This document shows positions 56,529-64,000 of a stretch of 64,000 bases of DNA, piece after piece. This DNA is from Ovoidimarina sp050299695 (GTDB taxonomy: Bacteria; Pseudomonadota; Alphaproteobacteria; Rhodobacterales; Rhodobacteraceae): NCBI GenBank assembly GCA_050299695.1, contig JBNKWI010000001.1, positions 1 to 64,000 on the forward strand. The letters run 5' to 3'. The translations under genes were made by a program, and so were the position numbers. The notes beneath the pieces are model-generated. The model worked only from the letters and a program-made list of their open reading frames with translations, was not told the DNA's origin and made no database searches. Position 1 is the first letter of the stretch, and every line of letters begins with the position of its first letter.

Positions 56529-56560
56529 AAGGCCGCCCCACCCGGGCGGCCTTCGTCGTT
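56529..56560 (+). terminator. Hairpin terminator after rpmJ
   Basis: AAGGCCGCCC-caccc-GGGCGGCCTT is a 10-bp perfect stem 23 bp after rpmJ, followed by CGTCGTTTG. It also lies at the 3' end of the convergent LacI gene and may act in both directions. Confidence 0.8.
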
Positions 56561-56566
56561 TGCAGG

Positions 56567-57622
56567 CTACTCGACCGGGAACACCGTCTTCACCCCCAGC
56601 GTATCGCCGGGCAAGAGCTTCGGCGCCAGTTCCACCCGTTCGCCCGCCGAGGCCCGCCCCTCGGCCACGCAGCGCGCGACGATCTCCGCCGCCGCCCGGC
56701 CGATCTCCTTCCGCTCGGTGTTCATCGTCGCCAGCCGCGTCGAAAACCCCTCGAGCAGCTCGACCCCGTTGAACCCCGCAAGCCCCATCCGCCCCGGGAT
56801 GTCGATCCCCTGTTCCAGGCAGTAGAGCATACCCCCCGCCGCGATCATGTCGTTCGAATAATAGAGGAAATCGAGATCCGGCGACCGCGCCAGCATCGCC
56901 GCCGTCATCTCGCGCCCCTTCCGGAGCGAAGACGGCCCCTCGTAGAAATCGGTGTCGACGACCTCGATCCCTTCCTTGGCCAGCGCCTCGGTGAACCCCT
57001 CGAACCGCTTCCGCGCCCGGTGGTCGAGCGGCATCTTCGTGCCCATGAAGCCGATCCGGCTATAGCCGCCCTTCACGATCGCCTTTGCCATCTCGCGCCC
57101 GGCCCGCCGGTGGCTCACGCCCACGACCGAATCCACCGGCCGCCCGTCGGTGTCCATGATCTCGACGATCGGGATCCCCGAAGCCTCCAGCATCGCGCGC
57201 GAGGCCTCGGAATGCTCGATCCCGGCAATGATCACCCCCGAGGGCCGCCAGGACAGCATCTCGTAAAGGACGCGCTCTTCCTTCTCCGGCTTGTACTGGG
57301 TGACCCCGACCACCGGCTGCAACGGCGTCTCGTCGAGGATCTGCGAAATTCCCGCCAGGACCTCGGGAAACACCATGTTCGACAGGCTCGGGATGATCAC
57401 CGCCACCAGATTCACCCGGCTCGAGGCCAGCGCGCCGGCGATCTTGTTCGGCACGTAGCCCAGCTCGCGCGCCGCGGCGAGCACCTTCTCCCGGGTCGCC
57501 TCGGAAACATCGCCCCGGTTCCGCAGCACCCGGCTCACGGTCATCTCCGACACGCCCGAGGCCTCCGACACGTCGCGCAATGTCAGGGGGCGCCGCTTTT
57601 CCCGGACCAGTTTCACCGACAT
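56567..57622 (-). CDS. LacI-family transcriptional regulator
   Basis: The 351-residue protein has the LacI helix-turn-helix (LTLRDVSEASGVSEMTVSRV) plus hinge (YVPNKIAGALASSRVNLVAV) and a periplasmic-binding-protein-like effector domain (VSHRRAGREMAKAIVKGGYS; DLDFLYYSNDMIAAGGMLYC; GLAGFNGVELLEGFSTRLAT). The sequence resembles the GntR/gluconate branch, and in Rhodobacter the LacI regulator CceR controls central carbon genes. That makes a carbon-metabolism role possible, but I cannot show it. It is alone on the minus strand between rpmJ and tRNA-Arg. I chose ATG 57622. Confidence 0.92.
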   Translation of the reverse strand: MSVKLVREKRRPLTLRDVSEASGVSEMTVSRVLRNRGDVSEATREKVLAAARELGYVPNKIAGALASSRVNLVAVIIPSLSNMVFPEVLAGISQILDETPLQPVVGVTQYKPEKEERVLYEMLSWRPSGVIIAGIEHSEASRAMLEASGIPIVEIMDTDGRPVDSVVGVSHRRAGREMAKAIVKGGYSRIGFMGTKMPLDHRARKRFEGFTEALAKEGIEVVDTDFYEGPSSLRKGREMTAAMLARSPDLDFLYYSNDMIAAGGMLYCLEQGIDIPGRMGLAGFNGVELLEGFSTRLATMNTERKEIGRAAAEIVARCVAEGRASAGERVELAPKLLPGDTLGVKTVFPVE

Positions 57623-57789
57623 GTGCGCCGTTCCTTCCGAGTCCCGGTCCCGGCGCTCATGCCCCGGAGCGCCCAACCTCTTGTGTCGAACCTATGCGCT
57701 TGGCCGCACGTGTAGCAAGCGCGCTCTGTGTTGTCGTCCCCGCGCAAGGGGCTTGATTACCCGACCCGAAGTCGCGACAAGACAGTCGC

Positions 57790-57865
57790 GGCCTCGTAGC
57801 TCAGGGGATAGAGCAACCGCCTCCTAAGCGGTAGGTCTCAGGTTCGAATCCTGACGGGGCCGCCA
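57790..57865 (+). tRNA. tRNA-Arg (anticodon CCT)
   Basis: The acceptor GGCCTCG pairs with CGGGGCC (with one G-T pair). The D-arm is AGCTCAGGGGATAGAGCA, the anticodon stem ACCGC/GCGGT encloses CTCCTAA (anticodon CCT), and the T-arm is TCAGG-TTCGAAT-CCTGA. The discriminator G is followed by encoded CCA. Length 76 nt. It reads AGG codons. Confidence 0.95.
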
Positions 57866-58157
57866 GCAGATCCGCAGCGCGCAGTGCCAATGCCCCACCG
57901 ATCCGGTGGCATCGCACTCGGGAGAACATTGGCAAACCCGGGTTTCCGGGAGGATCGGCATGCTCTCCGAGGATCCGGCGGCGGACGCGCCTTCGGCGGG
58001 GGAAACGCACGAAAGCACCGCCGGTTCCGCCGCTCAAGTCATTTTGATAAAAGGGAATTTTCTGGAACCGGGAGGGCAGCCGGCGGGTTTTCCGGTCAAG
58101 ATGCGCAACCGATCGCATCGCAGATGACCGAAACGAAGTGCTTCCGGAGGAAGACCC

Positions 58158-58625
58158 ATGAAAACCCTTCTGTTGTCCGCCGCCACCGTCCTCGCCGTCG
58201 CCGGCGGCGCTTTCGCCATGACGCCCGACCAGCAGACCCGCGACACCGTCGCGAACACGCTGGACAGCTACAACTTCAACGTCGGCGTCTCGACGCTGAC
58301 AGACGATCAGGTCAACCTGATCTACGGCTTCACCGAGTTGCACGACCAGAAAGGCGAGCGGGCCCGGATCCTCAAGATCCTGGACGACGCCGGCTACCAG
58401 CACATGCAGCTGGGCGAGGAGATGATCTTCGTGAAGATCGACAGCTCCTACCTGCCGCCCGCGAACAGCCTGCGTGACGAGGTGGGCATCAAGCTCGGCG
58501 ACTACGGCTTCGACAATGTCGATACGCACAAGCTCAGCGACGACCAGGTGGCGAAACTCTACACCATCGTCCAGAACAGCGACACCGAAGCGGCGCGCGC
58601 CGCGATCCAGACGGTGCTGCAGTAA
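58158..58625 (+). CDS. Secreted protein with internally duplicated helical domain
   Basis: The 155-residue product has a signal peptide (MKTLLLSAATVLAVAGGAFA) and a duplicated segment: DTVANTLDSYNFNVGVSTLT with DDQVNLIYGF, and about 78 residues later DEVGIKLGDYGFDNVDTHKL with SDDQVAKLYTIV. Each repeat has the pattern 'L..Y.F...(D/S)...L(T/S)DDQV..(I/L)Y', apparently a small helical unit. It is a periplasmic protein of unknown function; no named family is recognised. GGAGGAAG precedes the ATG. The 292 bp upstream to tRNA-Arg show no convincing gene. A strong hairpin follows the stop. Confidence 0.72.
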   Translation: MKTLLLSAATVLAVAGGAFAMTPDQQTRDTVANTLDSYNFNVGVSTLTDDQVNLIYGFTELHDQKGERARILKILDDAGYQHMQLGEEMIFVKIDSSYLPPANSLRDEVGIKLGDYGFDNVDTHKLSDDQVAKLYTIVQNSDTEAARAAIQTVLQ

Positions 58626-58646
58626 CCCTTCTGCCAGTCGCACGTG

Positions 58647-58668
58647 CGGGGCGCCTTCGGGCGCCCCG
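58647..58668. terminator. TTCG-tetraloop hairpin between convergent genes
   Basis: CGGGGCGCC-TTCG-GGCGCCCCG is a 9-bp perfect stem 22 bp after the 58158 gene and 8 bp from the end of the convergent caspase-fold gene. It is likely a bidirectional terminator. Confidence 0.75.
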
Positions 58669-58675
58669 TTCGCGT

Positions 58676-60295
58676 TCAGCCGGCCAGGAGGCGCACCAGG
58701 GTCTTCTGGCTGACGAAGCCCGTCACCGGCAGGCTGCGCGCCCGCTGGTAGTTGCGGATCGCCCGCCGCGTGTCGTCGTCGAACTGGCCGTCCGCCGGGC
58801 CCGGATCGAGCTTCAGCTGTTGCAGTCGCCGCTCGACCAGAAGCCGGGTCACCGGATTGGCGAGGATCCGCGCCTCCTCGGCCCGCGCGGCGTCGAATTC
58901 GTCCTGCCGCCCCTCCTCGTCCCGCAGCGTCGCGATGCGCGCCGCGGCCTCCTGCGCGAAGGCCCCGTCCGGATGGGCGGCGAGATAGGCCTCATAGCCT
59001 GCCACGCTGTCCTCCGACTGCGCGGCCTCCCAATCCTCCCGGTCGCCGGCCGCGGCCGTCGCCTGCCGCTCCGCCTCGATCGCCTTGAGCCCGGCCCGCG
59101 CTTCGGCGGAATGCAGCCCGTCCGGATAGCGCGCGAGATAGTCCCTCAGCCCCTCCTCGGCCGTGCCCTGCCCCGTCTCCTGCCAGTAGGCGTTGTCGGC
59201 GCGTTCCTCCTCGGCCCGCCGCCGCTCCGCTTCTTCCTCGAGCGCCGCCTGCCGCGCGCCGCCCAGCTCGCGCAGGAGCGCCACCTGGTTGCCGGTGAAA
59301 TACCCGGTCGGCTCGAGCCCCTCGTCCGACTGCCAGTCCTTCACGGCCGCCCGCGTGCCGCGCCCGAAGATCCCGTCGATCCCGCGCGGCTCATAGCCCA
59401 GAAGCGTCAGGAGCCGCTGCATCTCGCGCCGCGTGTCGCGGTCAAGGTTCAGCGCCGCCTCCTCCTGCGCCGCCCGCGCCTCGGGGCTCAGCCTGAGCTC
59501 CTTGAGCTGCGCCTCGGCCGTGCCCGCATGGGTGCCGCGCGGAAACCGCGACAGGTACTCCTCGTATCCGGCCTCGCTGCCCTCCGCCTCCGCCGTCGCC
59601 CAGGCCGCCGCCTCCGCCGCGCGCCGGTCCTCGGCCGATTGCGGCAGGAACCCCACCATCATTGGCAGGAAGCCGTAGCCCACCACGCCGCCATTCTCCT
59701 GCGCGGCCAGCGCCCGCCCCACGGGCACACCGGAACCGATGATCTCACCGACCAGAAGATCGGCCAGATCCGGCCCCGGCCCGGCCAGCACTGTCACACC
59801 CTGCGCCACGTCGCGCGGCGGCAGGTAGCCGAGCTCCAGCATCGCCCCGGTATCCTGTGATCCGGGCGAGGCGACGACCAGCATCGCCGAGCCGGGCTTC
59901 GCCGCGAGGAACGGATCGAGCACCGACAAGGGCAGCCCCTCGGCGCCCGCGTCGAACACCGACACCCGGCCCGCATCGGTGCCCAGAAGCCAGGAATCCC
60001 GCCCGTTCGTCACCACATGCCCGGCGACCAGCACGATCAGCCGGTCGGCCTCCTCCATCTTCGTGCGCCGCTCGAAGAACCAGGCCTGCATCCGGCCCGC
60101 CGTTGCGTCGCGCAGGATCTCGACCTCGAAATCCTCCGCCTCCAGCGCCGCACGCAGCCGCCGCAGATCGGCGCCGGTGTCGGCATCACGCACCGCGCGA
60201 TAATCCTCGTTCGCGACCAGGATCGCCAGATCCGCCGCCAGCGCGCCCTCCGCGCAGAGCGCCGCCAATACCGCCAGTCCCGCCAGATACCGCAT
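58676..60295 (-). CDS. Caspase-fold (peptidase C14-like) protein without catalytic cysteine, with two peptidoglycan-binding domains
   Basis: The 539-residue exported protein has a signal peptide (MRYLAGLAVLAALCAEGALA). Residues 21-220 form a caspase-like domain (LAILVANEDYRAVRDADTGA...ADRLIVLVAGHVVT), in which the His (H93) remains but the usual GHG is GHV. The D-A/S-C-R strand is VVASPG, so the cysteine is missing. Three ~28-residue repeats at ~239, ~379 and ~428 share Y-x2-YL-x3-P-x-G-x2-A. Two peptidoglycan-binding_1 domains are at ~287-342 and ~486-537. It is probably a periplasmic, non-catalytic scaffold. ATG 60295 has GGGGAGG upstream. Its activity cannot be inferred from the fold. Confidence 0.78.
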   Translation of the reverse strand: MRYLAGLAVLAALCAEGALAADLAILVANEDYRAVRDADTGADLRRLRAALEAEDFEVEILRDATAGRMQAWFFERRTKMEEADRLIVLVAGHVVTNGRDSWLLGTDAGRVSVFDAGAEGLPLSVLDPFLAAKPGSAMLVVASPGSQDTGAMLELGYLPPRDVAQGVTVLAGPGPDLADLLVGEIIGSGVPVGRALAAQENGGVVGYGFLPMMVGFLPQSAEDRRAAEAAAWATAEAEGSEAGYEEYLSRFPRGTHAGTAEAQLKELRLSPEARAAQEEAALNLDRDTRREMQRLLTLLGYEPRGIDGIFGRGTRAAVKDWQSDEGLEPTGYFTGNQVALLRELGGARQAALEEEAERRRAEEERADNAYWQETGQGTAEEGLRDYLARYPDGLHSAEARAGLKAIEAERQATAAAGDREDWEAAQSEDSVAGYEAYLAAHPDGAFAQEAAARIATLRDEEGRQDEFDAARAEEARILANPVTRLLVERRLQQLKLDPGPADGQFDDDTRRAIRNYQRARSLPVTGFVSQKTLVRLLAG

Positions 60296-60312
60296 CGCCA
60301 GGCCTCCCCTTT

Positions 60313-61524
60313 TCATTCGTAGCTGCGGCGATCGTCGATCACCTTCCCGTCGTTGGGAAGGCTTCCCGGCGGCAAGACCGTGACCTTGCCCCGGAGCTTC
60401 AAGACCGCCGCCACCGAGGCCTCGTAGGCCCCGGCATCACCCGCGACCTCGGCTTCGACCTCCACCTCCAACACGTCGCGCTCGTCCTTCCGCGTGACGA
60501 TCACCCGCGCCTTCGCCACCTCCGGATGCCGCGCCACCAGATCGGCCACCTGCTCGGGCCGCACGAACATGCCCTTCACCTTCGCGGTCTGGTCGGCCCG
60601 TCCCATCCAGCCCTTGATCCGCATGTTGGTCCGCCCGCAGGGGCTCTCGCCCGCCAGCACCGCCGAAAGATCGCCCGTGGCGAAGCGGATCAGCGGGTAA
60701 TCCGGGTTCAGCGTGGTCACCACAACCTCGCCCACCTCGCCCTCCGGCACCGGGTCGCCAGTGCCGGGCCGCACGATCTCGACGATCACGCCCTCGTCCA
60801 CGATCATCCCCTCCATCGCCGGGCTCTCGTAGGCGATGTTGCCGAGATCCGCCGTGGCGTAGCATTGCAGGCAGGCGATCCCCCGCTCGGCATAGAACGC
60901 GCGGAGCGAGGGGAACAACGCGCCCCCCGACACGGCCGCCTTCGTGAACTTGAGTTCCATGCCCGCTTCATCCGCCGCCTCGAGGATCGCCTTCAGATAA
61001 TCCGGCGTCCCCGCATAGACCGTGCAGCCCAGGTCCCGCGCCGCTCGCGCCTGCAATTCGGTCTGCCCCGTCCCCGCCGGGAACACCGCCGCGCCCACCG
61101 CCTCGGCCCCGTTCTCGAAGATCATCCCTGCCGGCGTCATGTGATAGGAAAAACAGTTCTGCACCACGTCGCCCTTGCCGATCCCCACGGCATGCAGGAA
61201 CCGCCCCATCCGCCACCAGTCGCCGCCGCGCCGCCCGGGCTCGTAGATCGGCCCCGGCGACTGGAAGAGATGCGCGAATTCCGCGGGCTTCAACGGCGCG
61301 AACCCACCCAGCGGATCGCCCGGCCCCTGCGCCTCGGTCAGCGCGGATTTCCGCAGCACCGGCAGGCCCGCCAGATCCTCGGCCGAAGAAAGGTCCACAC
61401 CGTCGAGCGCCCCGCCATAGCCCGGCAGCCCCGCCGCCCGCGCAAGCTGCGCCCTGAGGAGCTCCGCCTGCGCCGCCGTGCGCGCGTCGCGGGACCTCGT
61501 TTCCAGCGCGTCGAAATAGCTCAT
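60313..61524 (-). CDS. PaaK-like phenylacetate-CoA ligase family enzyme
   Basis: The 403-residue adenylate-forming enzyme has the PaaK pattern: PGPIYEPGRRGGDWWRMGRF, AVSGGALFPSLRAFYAERG, YATADLGNIAYES, and RTNMRIKGWMGRADQTAKVK, then GMFVRPEQVADLV with the C-terminal lysine region. It should activate an aryl or acyl carboxylate as its CoA thioester. Its run with a LivF ATPase suggests it handles a compound imported by that ABC system, a recurrent arrangement in alphaproteobacteria. The substrate is unknown. I chose ATG 61524. The caspase-fold gene starts 18 bp downstream on the same strand. Confidence 0.87.
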   Translation of the reverse strand: MSYFDALETRSRDARTAAQAELLRAQLARAAGLPGYGGALDGVDLSSAEDLAGLPVLRKSALTEAQGPGDPLGGFAPLKPAEFAHLFQSPGPIYEPGRRGGDWWRMGRFLHAVGIGKGDVVQNCFSYHMTPAGMIFENGAEAVGAAVFPAGTGQTELQARAARDLGCTVYAGTPDYLKAILEAADEAGMELKFTKAAVSGGALFPSLRAFYAERGIACLQCYATADLGNIAYESPAMEGMIVDEGVIVEIVRPGTGDPVPEGEVGEVVVTTLNPDYPLIRFATGDLSAVLAGESPCGRTNMRIKGWMGRADQTAKVKGMFVRPEQVADLVARHPEVAKARVIVTRKDERDVLEVEVEAEVAGDAGAYEASVAAVLKLRGKVTVLPPGSLPNDGKVIDDRRSYE

Positions 61525-61555
61525 CCTGCGGCCCTCCTCCGGAGCGTCGTCCCGG

Positions 61556-62536
61556 TCAGATCTCGACGACGACAGGTCCCATCTTTCCGCCCGCGGCAAC
61601 CATGTCATGCGCCGCCGCCAGATCCTCCAATCCGCCCGCCGGGACGACCGCGTGCGAGAGCTTCCCCTCGGCCAGCCAGCGGGTCAGCTCCGCCTCGGCT
61701 CGCGGGCGCAGGCCGCCGGCAAAACGGTAGACGATCAGCATCCGGAGCGTCACGTCCTTGAACATGAACGGATAGAACGACAGCGCGGGCGTCATGTCGG
61801 CCGCGGAGGCATAGGACGCGATCACCCCGCCCGGCTTGATCACCGCCAGCGCATCGGCCTGGTTCGCGCCGAAATCCACCTCGACGATCCGGTCCACGCC
61901 CGCACCGCCCGTCAGGTCCATCACCGCGTCCGGCACCGAAACCTCGCGATAGTTCACCCGTTCCGCTGCCGTCGAATGCGCCGCCTTCTCCGCCGAGGAA
62001 ACCGTGGCGATCACCCGCGCGCCCGCCAGCGCCGCCATCTGGCAGGCATAGCGCCCCACGGTTCCCGCGCCGCCCGTCACCAGAACCGTCTGCCCGGCAA
62101 GATCGGCGCCATCCCCGAAAAGCGCATACCACGCCGTCATCGCCGGGATGCCGAGACACGCGCCCTCGGCGAAACTGGTCCCCTCCGGCAGCGGCACCGC
62201 CTGCCGTGCGGGCAGCGCCACGAGCTCCGCCGCCGTGCCCATCGCGCGCTGCCAGCAGGCATTCCACAGCCAGACCCGCTCGCCGATGCGCGCCGGATCG
62301 ACACCCGCGCCCACCGCCTCGATCACCCCTGCGCCGTCCGAATGCGGCACGATCCGCGGATACTCCATCACCGCCCCCGGCCGCGCCCCGGCCCGGAGCT
62401 TCACATCCGACGGATTGACCCCCGACGCCCGGACCCGCACCAGCACCTCCCCCGGCCCCGGCGCAGGATCGGCCATCTCGCCAAGGGTCAGCACCTCACC
62501 CGCAGGCCCGAAGCGCTCGTACCAGACCGCACGCAT
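61556..62536 (-). CDS. Zinc-independent medium-chain reductase (quinone oxidoreductase family)
   Basis: The 326-residue MDR protein starts MRAVWYERFGPAGEVLTLGE and has VRVRASGVNPSDVKLRAGAR, the Rossmann TVLVTGGAGTVGRYACQMAA and DRIVEVDFGANQADALAVIK. Catalytic and structural zinc cysteines are absent, as in quinone reductase / zeta-crystallin. It probably reduces an alpha,beta-unsaturated carbonyl or quinone with NADPH. It lies between the FkbM and PaaK-like genes (2 bp and 31 bp gaps), so it is part of that operon. The physiological substrate is unknown. Confidence 0.88.
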   Translation of the reverse strand: MRAVWYERFGPAGEVLTLGEMADPAPGPGEVLVRVRASGVNPSDVKLRAGARPGAVMEYPRIVPHSDGAGVIEAVGAGVDPARIGERVWLWNACWQRAMGTAAELVALPARQAVPLPEGTSFAEGACLGIPAMTAWYALFGDGADLAGQTVLVTGGAGTVGRYACQMAALAGARVIATVSSAEKAAHSTAAERVNYREVSVPDAVMDLTGGAGVDRIVEVDFGANQADALAVIKPGGVIASYASAADMTPALSFYPFMFKDVTLRMLIVYRFAGGLRPRAEAELTRWLAEGKLSHAVVPAGGLEDLAAAHDMVAAGGKMGPVVVEI

Positions 62537-62538
62537 CC

Positions 62539-63396
62539 TCAAAGCTCCATACCGACCGGCACCGCGAATGGATGTTCCTCCGGACCGGTGACCGGGCGCA
62601 ACCCCTCGACCGGCTGGTGTTCCGGCACCGCCAGGATGTTCACGCAGGCGCGTGTCCCGAACAGGTTCACCGGATTGCCCCGCCAGTTCCCGGGCTCGAA
62701 GAGCGGCGCGGCATGCCAATAGGCCCGGTAGCCGCGCCCCGCGAGAAAGTCGAGAAGAGGCGCCACGGTGTCCGGCGCGTCGCATTCGACGTAGAGCACC
62801 GGCGCGAACAGCGCGATGGTCGCGCGCGCACCTTCGAGCGCGGCCAGTTCCATGCCCTGCACGTCGAGCTTCAGGAGCCGCAGCGCATCGAGAGCGAACA
62901 GGTCGTCGACCGCCCTTACGGGCACCCGCACGGTACCGCGCCCGGCCGCGGCCGCCGCGAAATCCGCCGCCCCGAACCCGCCGAAATTCGCTGTGGCATC
63001 GTAGCGGATCGGCGGGATGTCGAGCATGCCTTCGTCACCCTTGCCGAGCGCCGCGGCAACCGGCACGATATTGCCATACCCGTTCATGAGCGCGTTCGCC
63101 GACAGCATTGCCAAAAGCCCCGGCTGCGGCTCCACCGCGTAGACCCGACCCGCCGGCCCCACGGCCCGCGCGAAGGGCAGCGCATGCGCCCCCAGATTCG
63201 CGCCGCCATCCACTACCACGTCGCCCGGTCCCAAGACCTGCGACAGGAGCCGGATCTCGGCCGGGCACCATTCGCCATAGGCGGCGAGCGACTGCCCGAT
63301 GAAGACGTCGTTCTCGGGATGTATCATCCTGCCATGGCGCGCGTCGGACAGGCTGAGACGGTCAGGCAGGGACGGAAACGCCCGCCCGCCCGTCAA
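62539..63396 (-). CDS. FkbM-family methyltransferase
   Basis: The 285-residue protein has a class I SAM-dependent fold with VVDGGANLGAHALPFARAVG, the post-I acidic residue in VYAVEPQPG, and the FkbM motif LLKLDVQGMELAALEGA. Such enzymes O-methylate sugars or secondary metabolites. I chose TTG 63396, which overlaps the livF stop (TTGA) and has GGTGG upstream. GTG 63405 and ATG 63327 are alternatives, but the residues before the ATG (PDRLSLSDARHGRMIHPEND) look like part of the domain. Gene order suggests co-transcription with livF. Confidence 0.83.
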   Translation of the reverse strand: MTGGRAFPSLPDRLSLSDARHGRMIHPENDVFIGQSLAAYGEWCPAEIRLLSQVLGPGDVVVDGGANLGAHALPFARAVGPAGRVYAVEPQPGLLAMLSANALMNGYGNIVPVAAALGKGDEGMLDIPPIRYDATANFGGFGAADFAAAAAGRGTVRVPVRAVDDLFALDALRLLKLDVQGMELAALEGARATIALFAPVLYVECDAPDTVAPLLDFLAGRGYRAYWHAAPLFEPGNWRGNPVNLFGTRACVNILAVPEHQPVEGLRPVTGPEEHPFAVPVGMEL

Positions 63397-64000
63397 CTCA
63401 ACCACCGCTTCCGGCGGCGGTAGCTCCGCACGTCGCGGAACGACTTCCGGCCCTGGTCCGACATGCCGAGATAGAACTCCTTCACGTCGTCGTTCTCGCG
63501 CAGCTTCGCCGCCTCGCCGTCCATCACGATCCGGCCCGACTCGAGAATGTAGCCGTAATGCGCGAAGCGCAGTGCGACGTTGGTGTTCTGCTCCGCCAGC
63601 AGGAAGCTCACCCCCTCGTTCTCGTTCAGGGACTTCACGATCCCGAAGATCTCCTCGACAAGCTGCGGCGCGAGTCCCATCGACGGCTCGTCCAGGAGGA
63701 TCGTCTCCGGCCGCGACATCAGCGCCCGGCCGATTGCGCACATCTGCTGCTCGCCGCCCGAGGTATAGCCCGCCTGGCTCCGCCGCCGCTCCCTGAGCCG
63801 CGGGAAATAGGTGTAGACCATCTCCAGATCCGCCGCGACCGCGCCCTTGCCGTCCTTCCTCGTGTAGGCGCCGGTCAGCAGGTTCTCCTCGACCGTCAGG
63901 TGCTCGAAGCAGTGCCGCCCCTCCATCACCTGGATCACGCCACGGCGGACCAGCGCGGAAGGATCCAGCGCCTGGATCCGCTCGCCGCGATAGGTGATCG
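63393..64000 (-). CDS. livF: Branched-chain amino acid-type ABC transporter ATP-binding protein (LivF), 5' end beyond window
   Basis: The visible C-terminal ~200 residues include the LivF-type loop GVIQVMEGRHCFEHLTVEEN (Q-loop region), the signature YTSGGEQQMCAIGRAL, Walker B ETILLDEPSMGLAPQLVEEI and the post-Walker-B FLLAEQNTNVALRFAHYGYI. The start and Walker A lie past base 64000. It is one of the two ATPases of a LIV-type importer for amino acids or aromatic acids. The linked PaaK-like gene suggests an aromatic or acyl carboxylate. The extended C-terminal tail (QGRKSFRDVRSYRRRKRWLS) is basic. Confidence 0.92.
   Translation of the reverse strand, partial: ITYRGERIQALDPSALVRRGVIQVMEGRHCFEHLTVEENLLTGAYTRKDGKGAVAADLEMVYTYFPRLRERRRSQAGYTSGGEQQMCAIGRALMSRPETILLDEPSMGLAPQLVEEIFGIVKSLNENEGVSFLLAEQNTNVALRFAHYGYILESGRIVMDGEAAKLRENDDVKEFYLGMSDQGRKSFRDVRSYRRRKRWLS

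Noticed and set aside
57906..58127. 73-residue frame between tRNA-Arg and the secreted-protein gene
   Set aside because: No ribosome-binding site, composition is not protein-like and no domain is seen.
57801..58643. Long minus-strand frame ending across tRNA-Arg, with RQDSNLRP-like sequence in a shorter frame nearby
   Set aside because: Antisense tRNA genes commonly yield this false peptide. The region opposite is a tRNA and a well-supported secreted-protein gene.
58676..60295. Calling the caspase-fold protein an active metacaspase
   Set aside because: The expected catalytic Cys position is occupied by VVASPG, so activity is not supported.

Overview
The window is a GC-rich chromosomal segment of an alphaproteobacterium, almost certainly a Rhodobacteraceae member of the Rhodobacter/Rhodovulum/Roseobacter type. 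The call rests on marker genes together: crotonyl-CoA carboxylase/reductase (ccrA), ethylmalonyl-CoA mutase, mesaconyl-CoA hydratase and a malyl-CoA thioesterase (a complete-looking ethylmalonyl-CoA pathway block), interleaved with sdhCDAB, mdh, sucCD, sucAB and lpd. They are followed by ccoNOQP, an fnrL-type regulator, hemN and several haem genes. It reads as core chromosome. No transposase, integrase, phage gene or CRISPR array was seen.

Layout. 1-3500: end of a nucleoside-type ABC permease operon with a LysE-family gene between two permease genes, then a TSUP exporter and its TIGR02186 partner. 3494-8046 (minus strand): a small upstream gene, luxR, luxI, a RecD-like helicase and a TPR-methyltransferase, a quorum-sensing block. 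8237-16895: ccrA, a PlsB-like acyltransferase, ethylmalonyl-CoA mutase, an HvrA/H-NS protein, deoD, an aldo/keto reductase and a Fic protein. 16907-24439 (minus): sdhCDAB with an extra gene between sdhA and sdhB, DoxX, mch, DUF1737, nnrU and mcl2. 24680-37673 (plus): two small secreted proteins, mdh, sucC, an extra gene, sucD, a secreted protein, sucA, sucB, two MAPEG proteins and lpd.

37763-50103: ccoNOQP (minus) diverges from a universal stress protein across FNR boxes. fnrL diverges from hemN across another FNR box. hemC and hemE diverge, then come an outer-membrane barrel protein and hemF-lysE-cobS. 50208-58625: a lipoprotein, an SDR lacking its catalytic lysine, rsmC, clpS, a HAD hydrolase, a DD-carboxypeptidase with SPOR domain, N-formylglutamate amidohydrolase, tRNA-Val, rpmJ, a LacI regulator, tRNA-Arg and a secreted duplicated-domain protein. 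58676-64000 (minus): a caspase-fold protein lacking the catalytic cysteine, then the end of a LivF/oxidoreductase/FkbM/PaaK-like cluster that runs off the window.

How it fits together. Acetyl-CoA assimilation through the ethylmalonyl-CoA pathway delivers malate and succinyl-CoA into the TCA enzymes encoded beside it. Haem and cbb3 oxidase genes sit with their oxygen regulator. The most notable unexplained signals are regulatory: paired TGTGATCACA palindromes upstream of both sdhC and sucC, and a triple 11-bp tandem repeat upstream of both the plsB-like gene and lpd. A TTAA-N7-TTAA site in front of the luxR block also stands out. Two AT-richer unknown genes are fitted into the sdh and suc operons.
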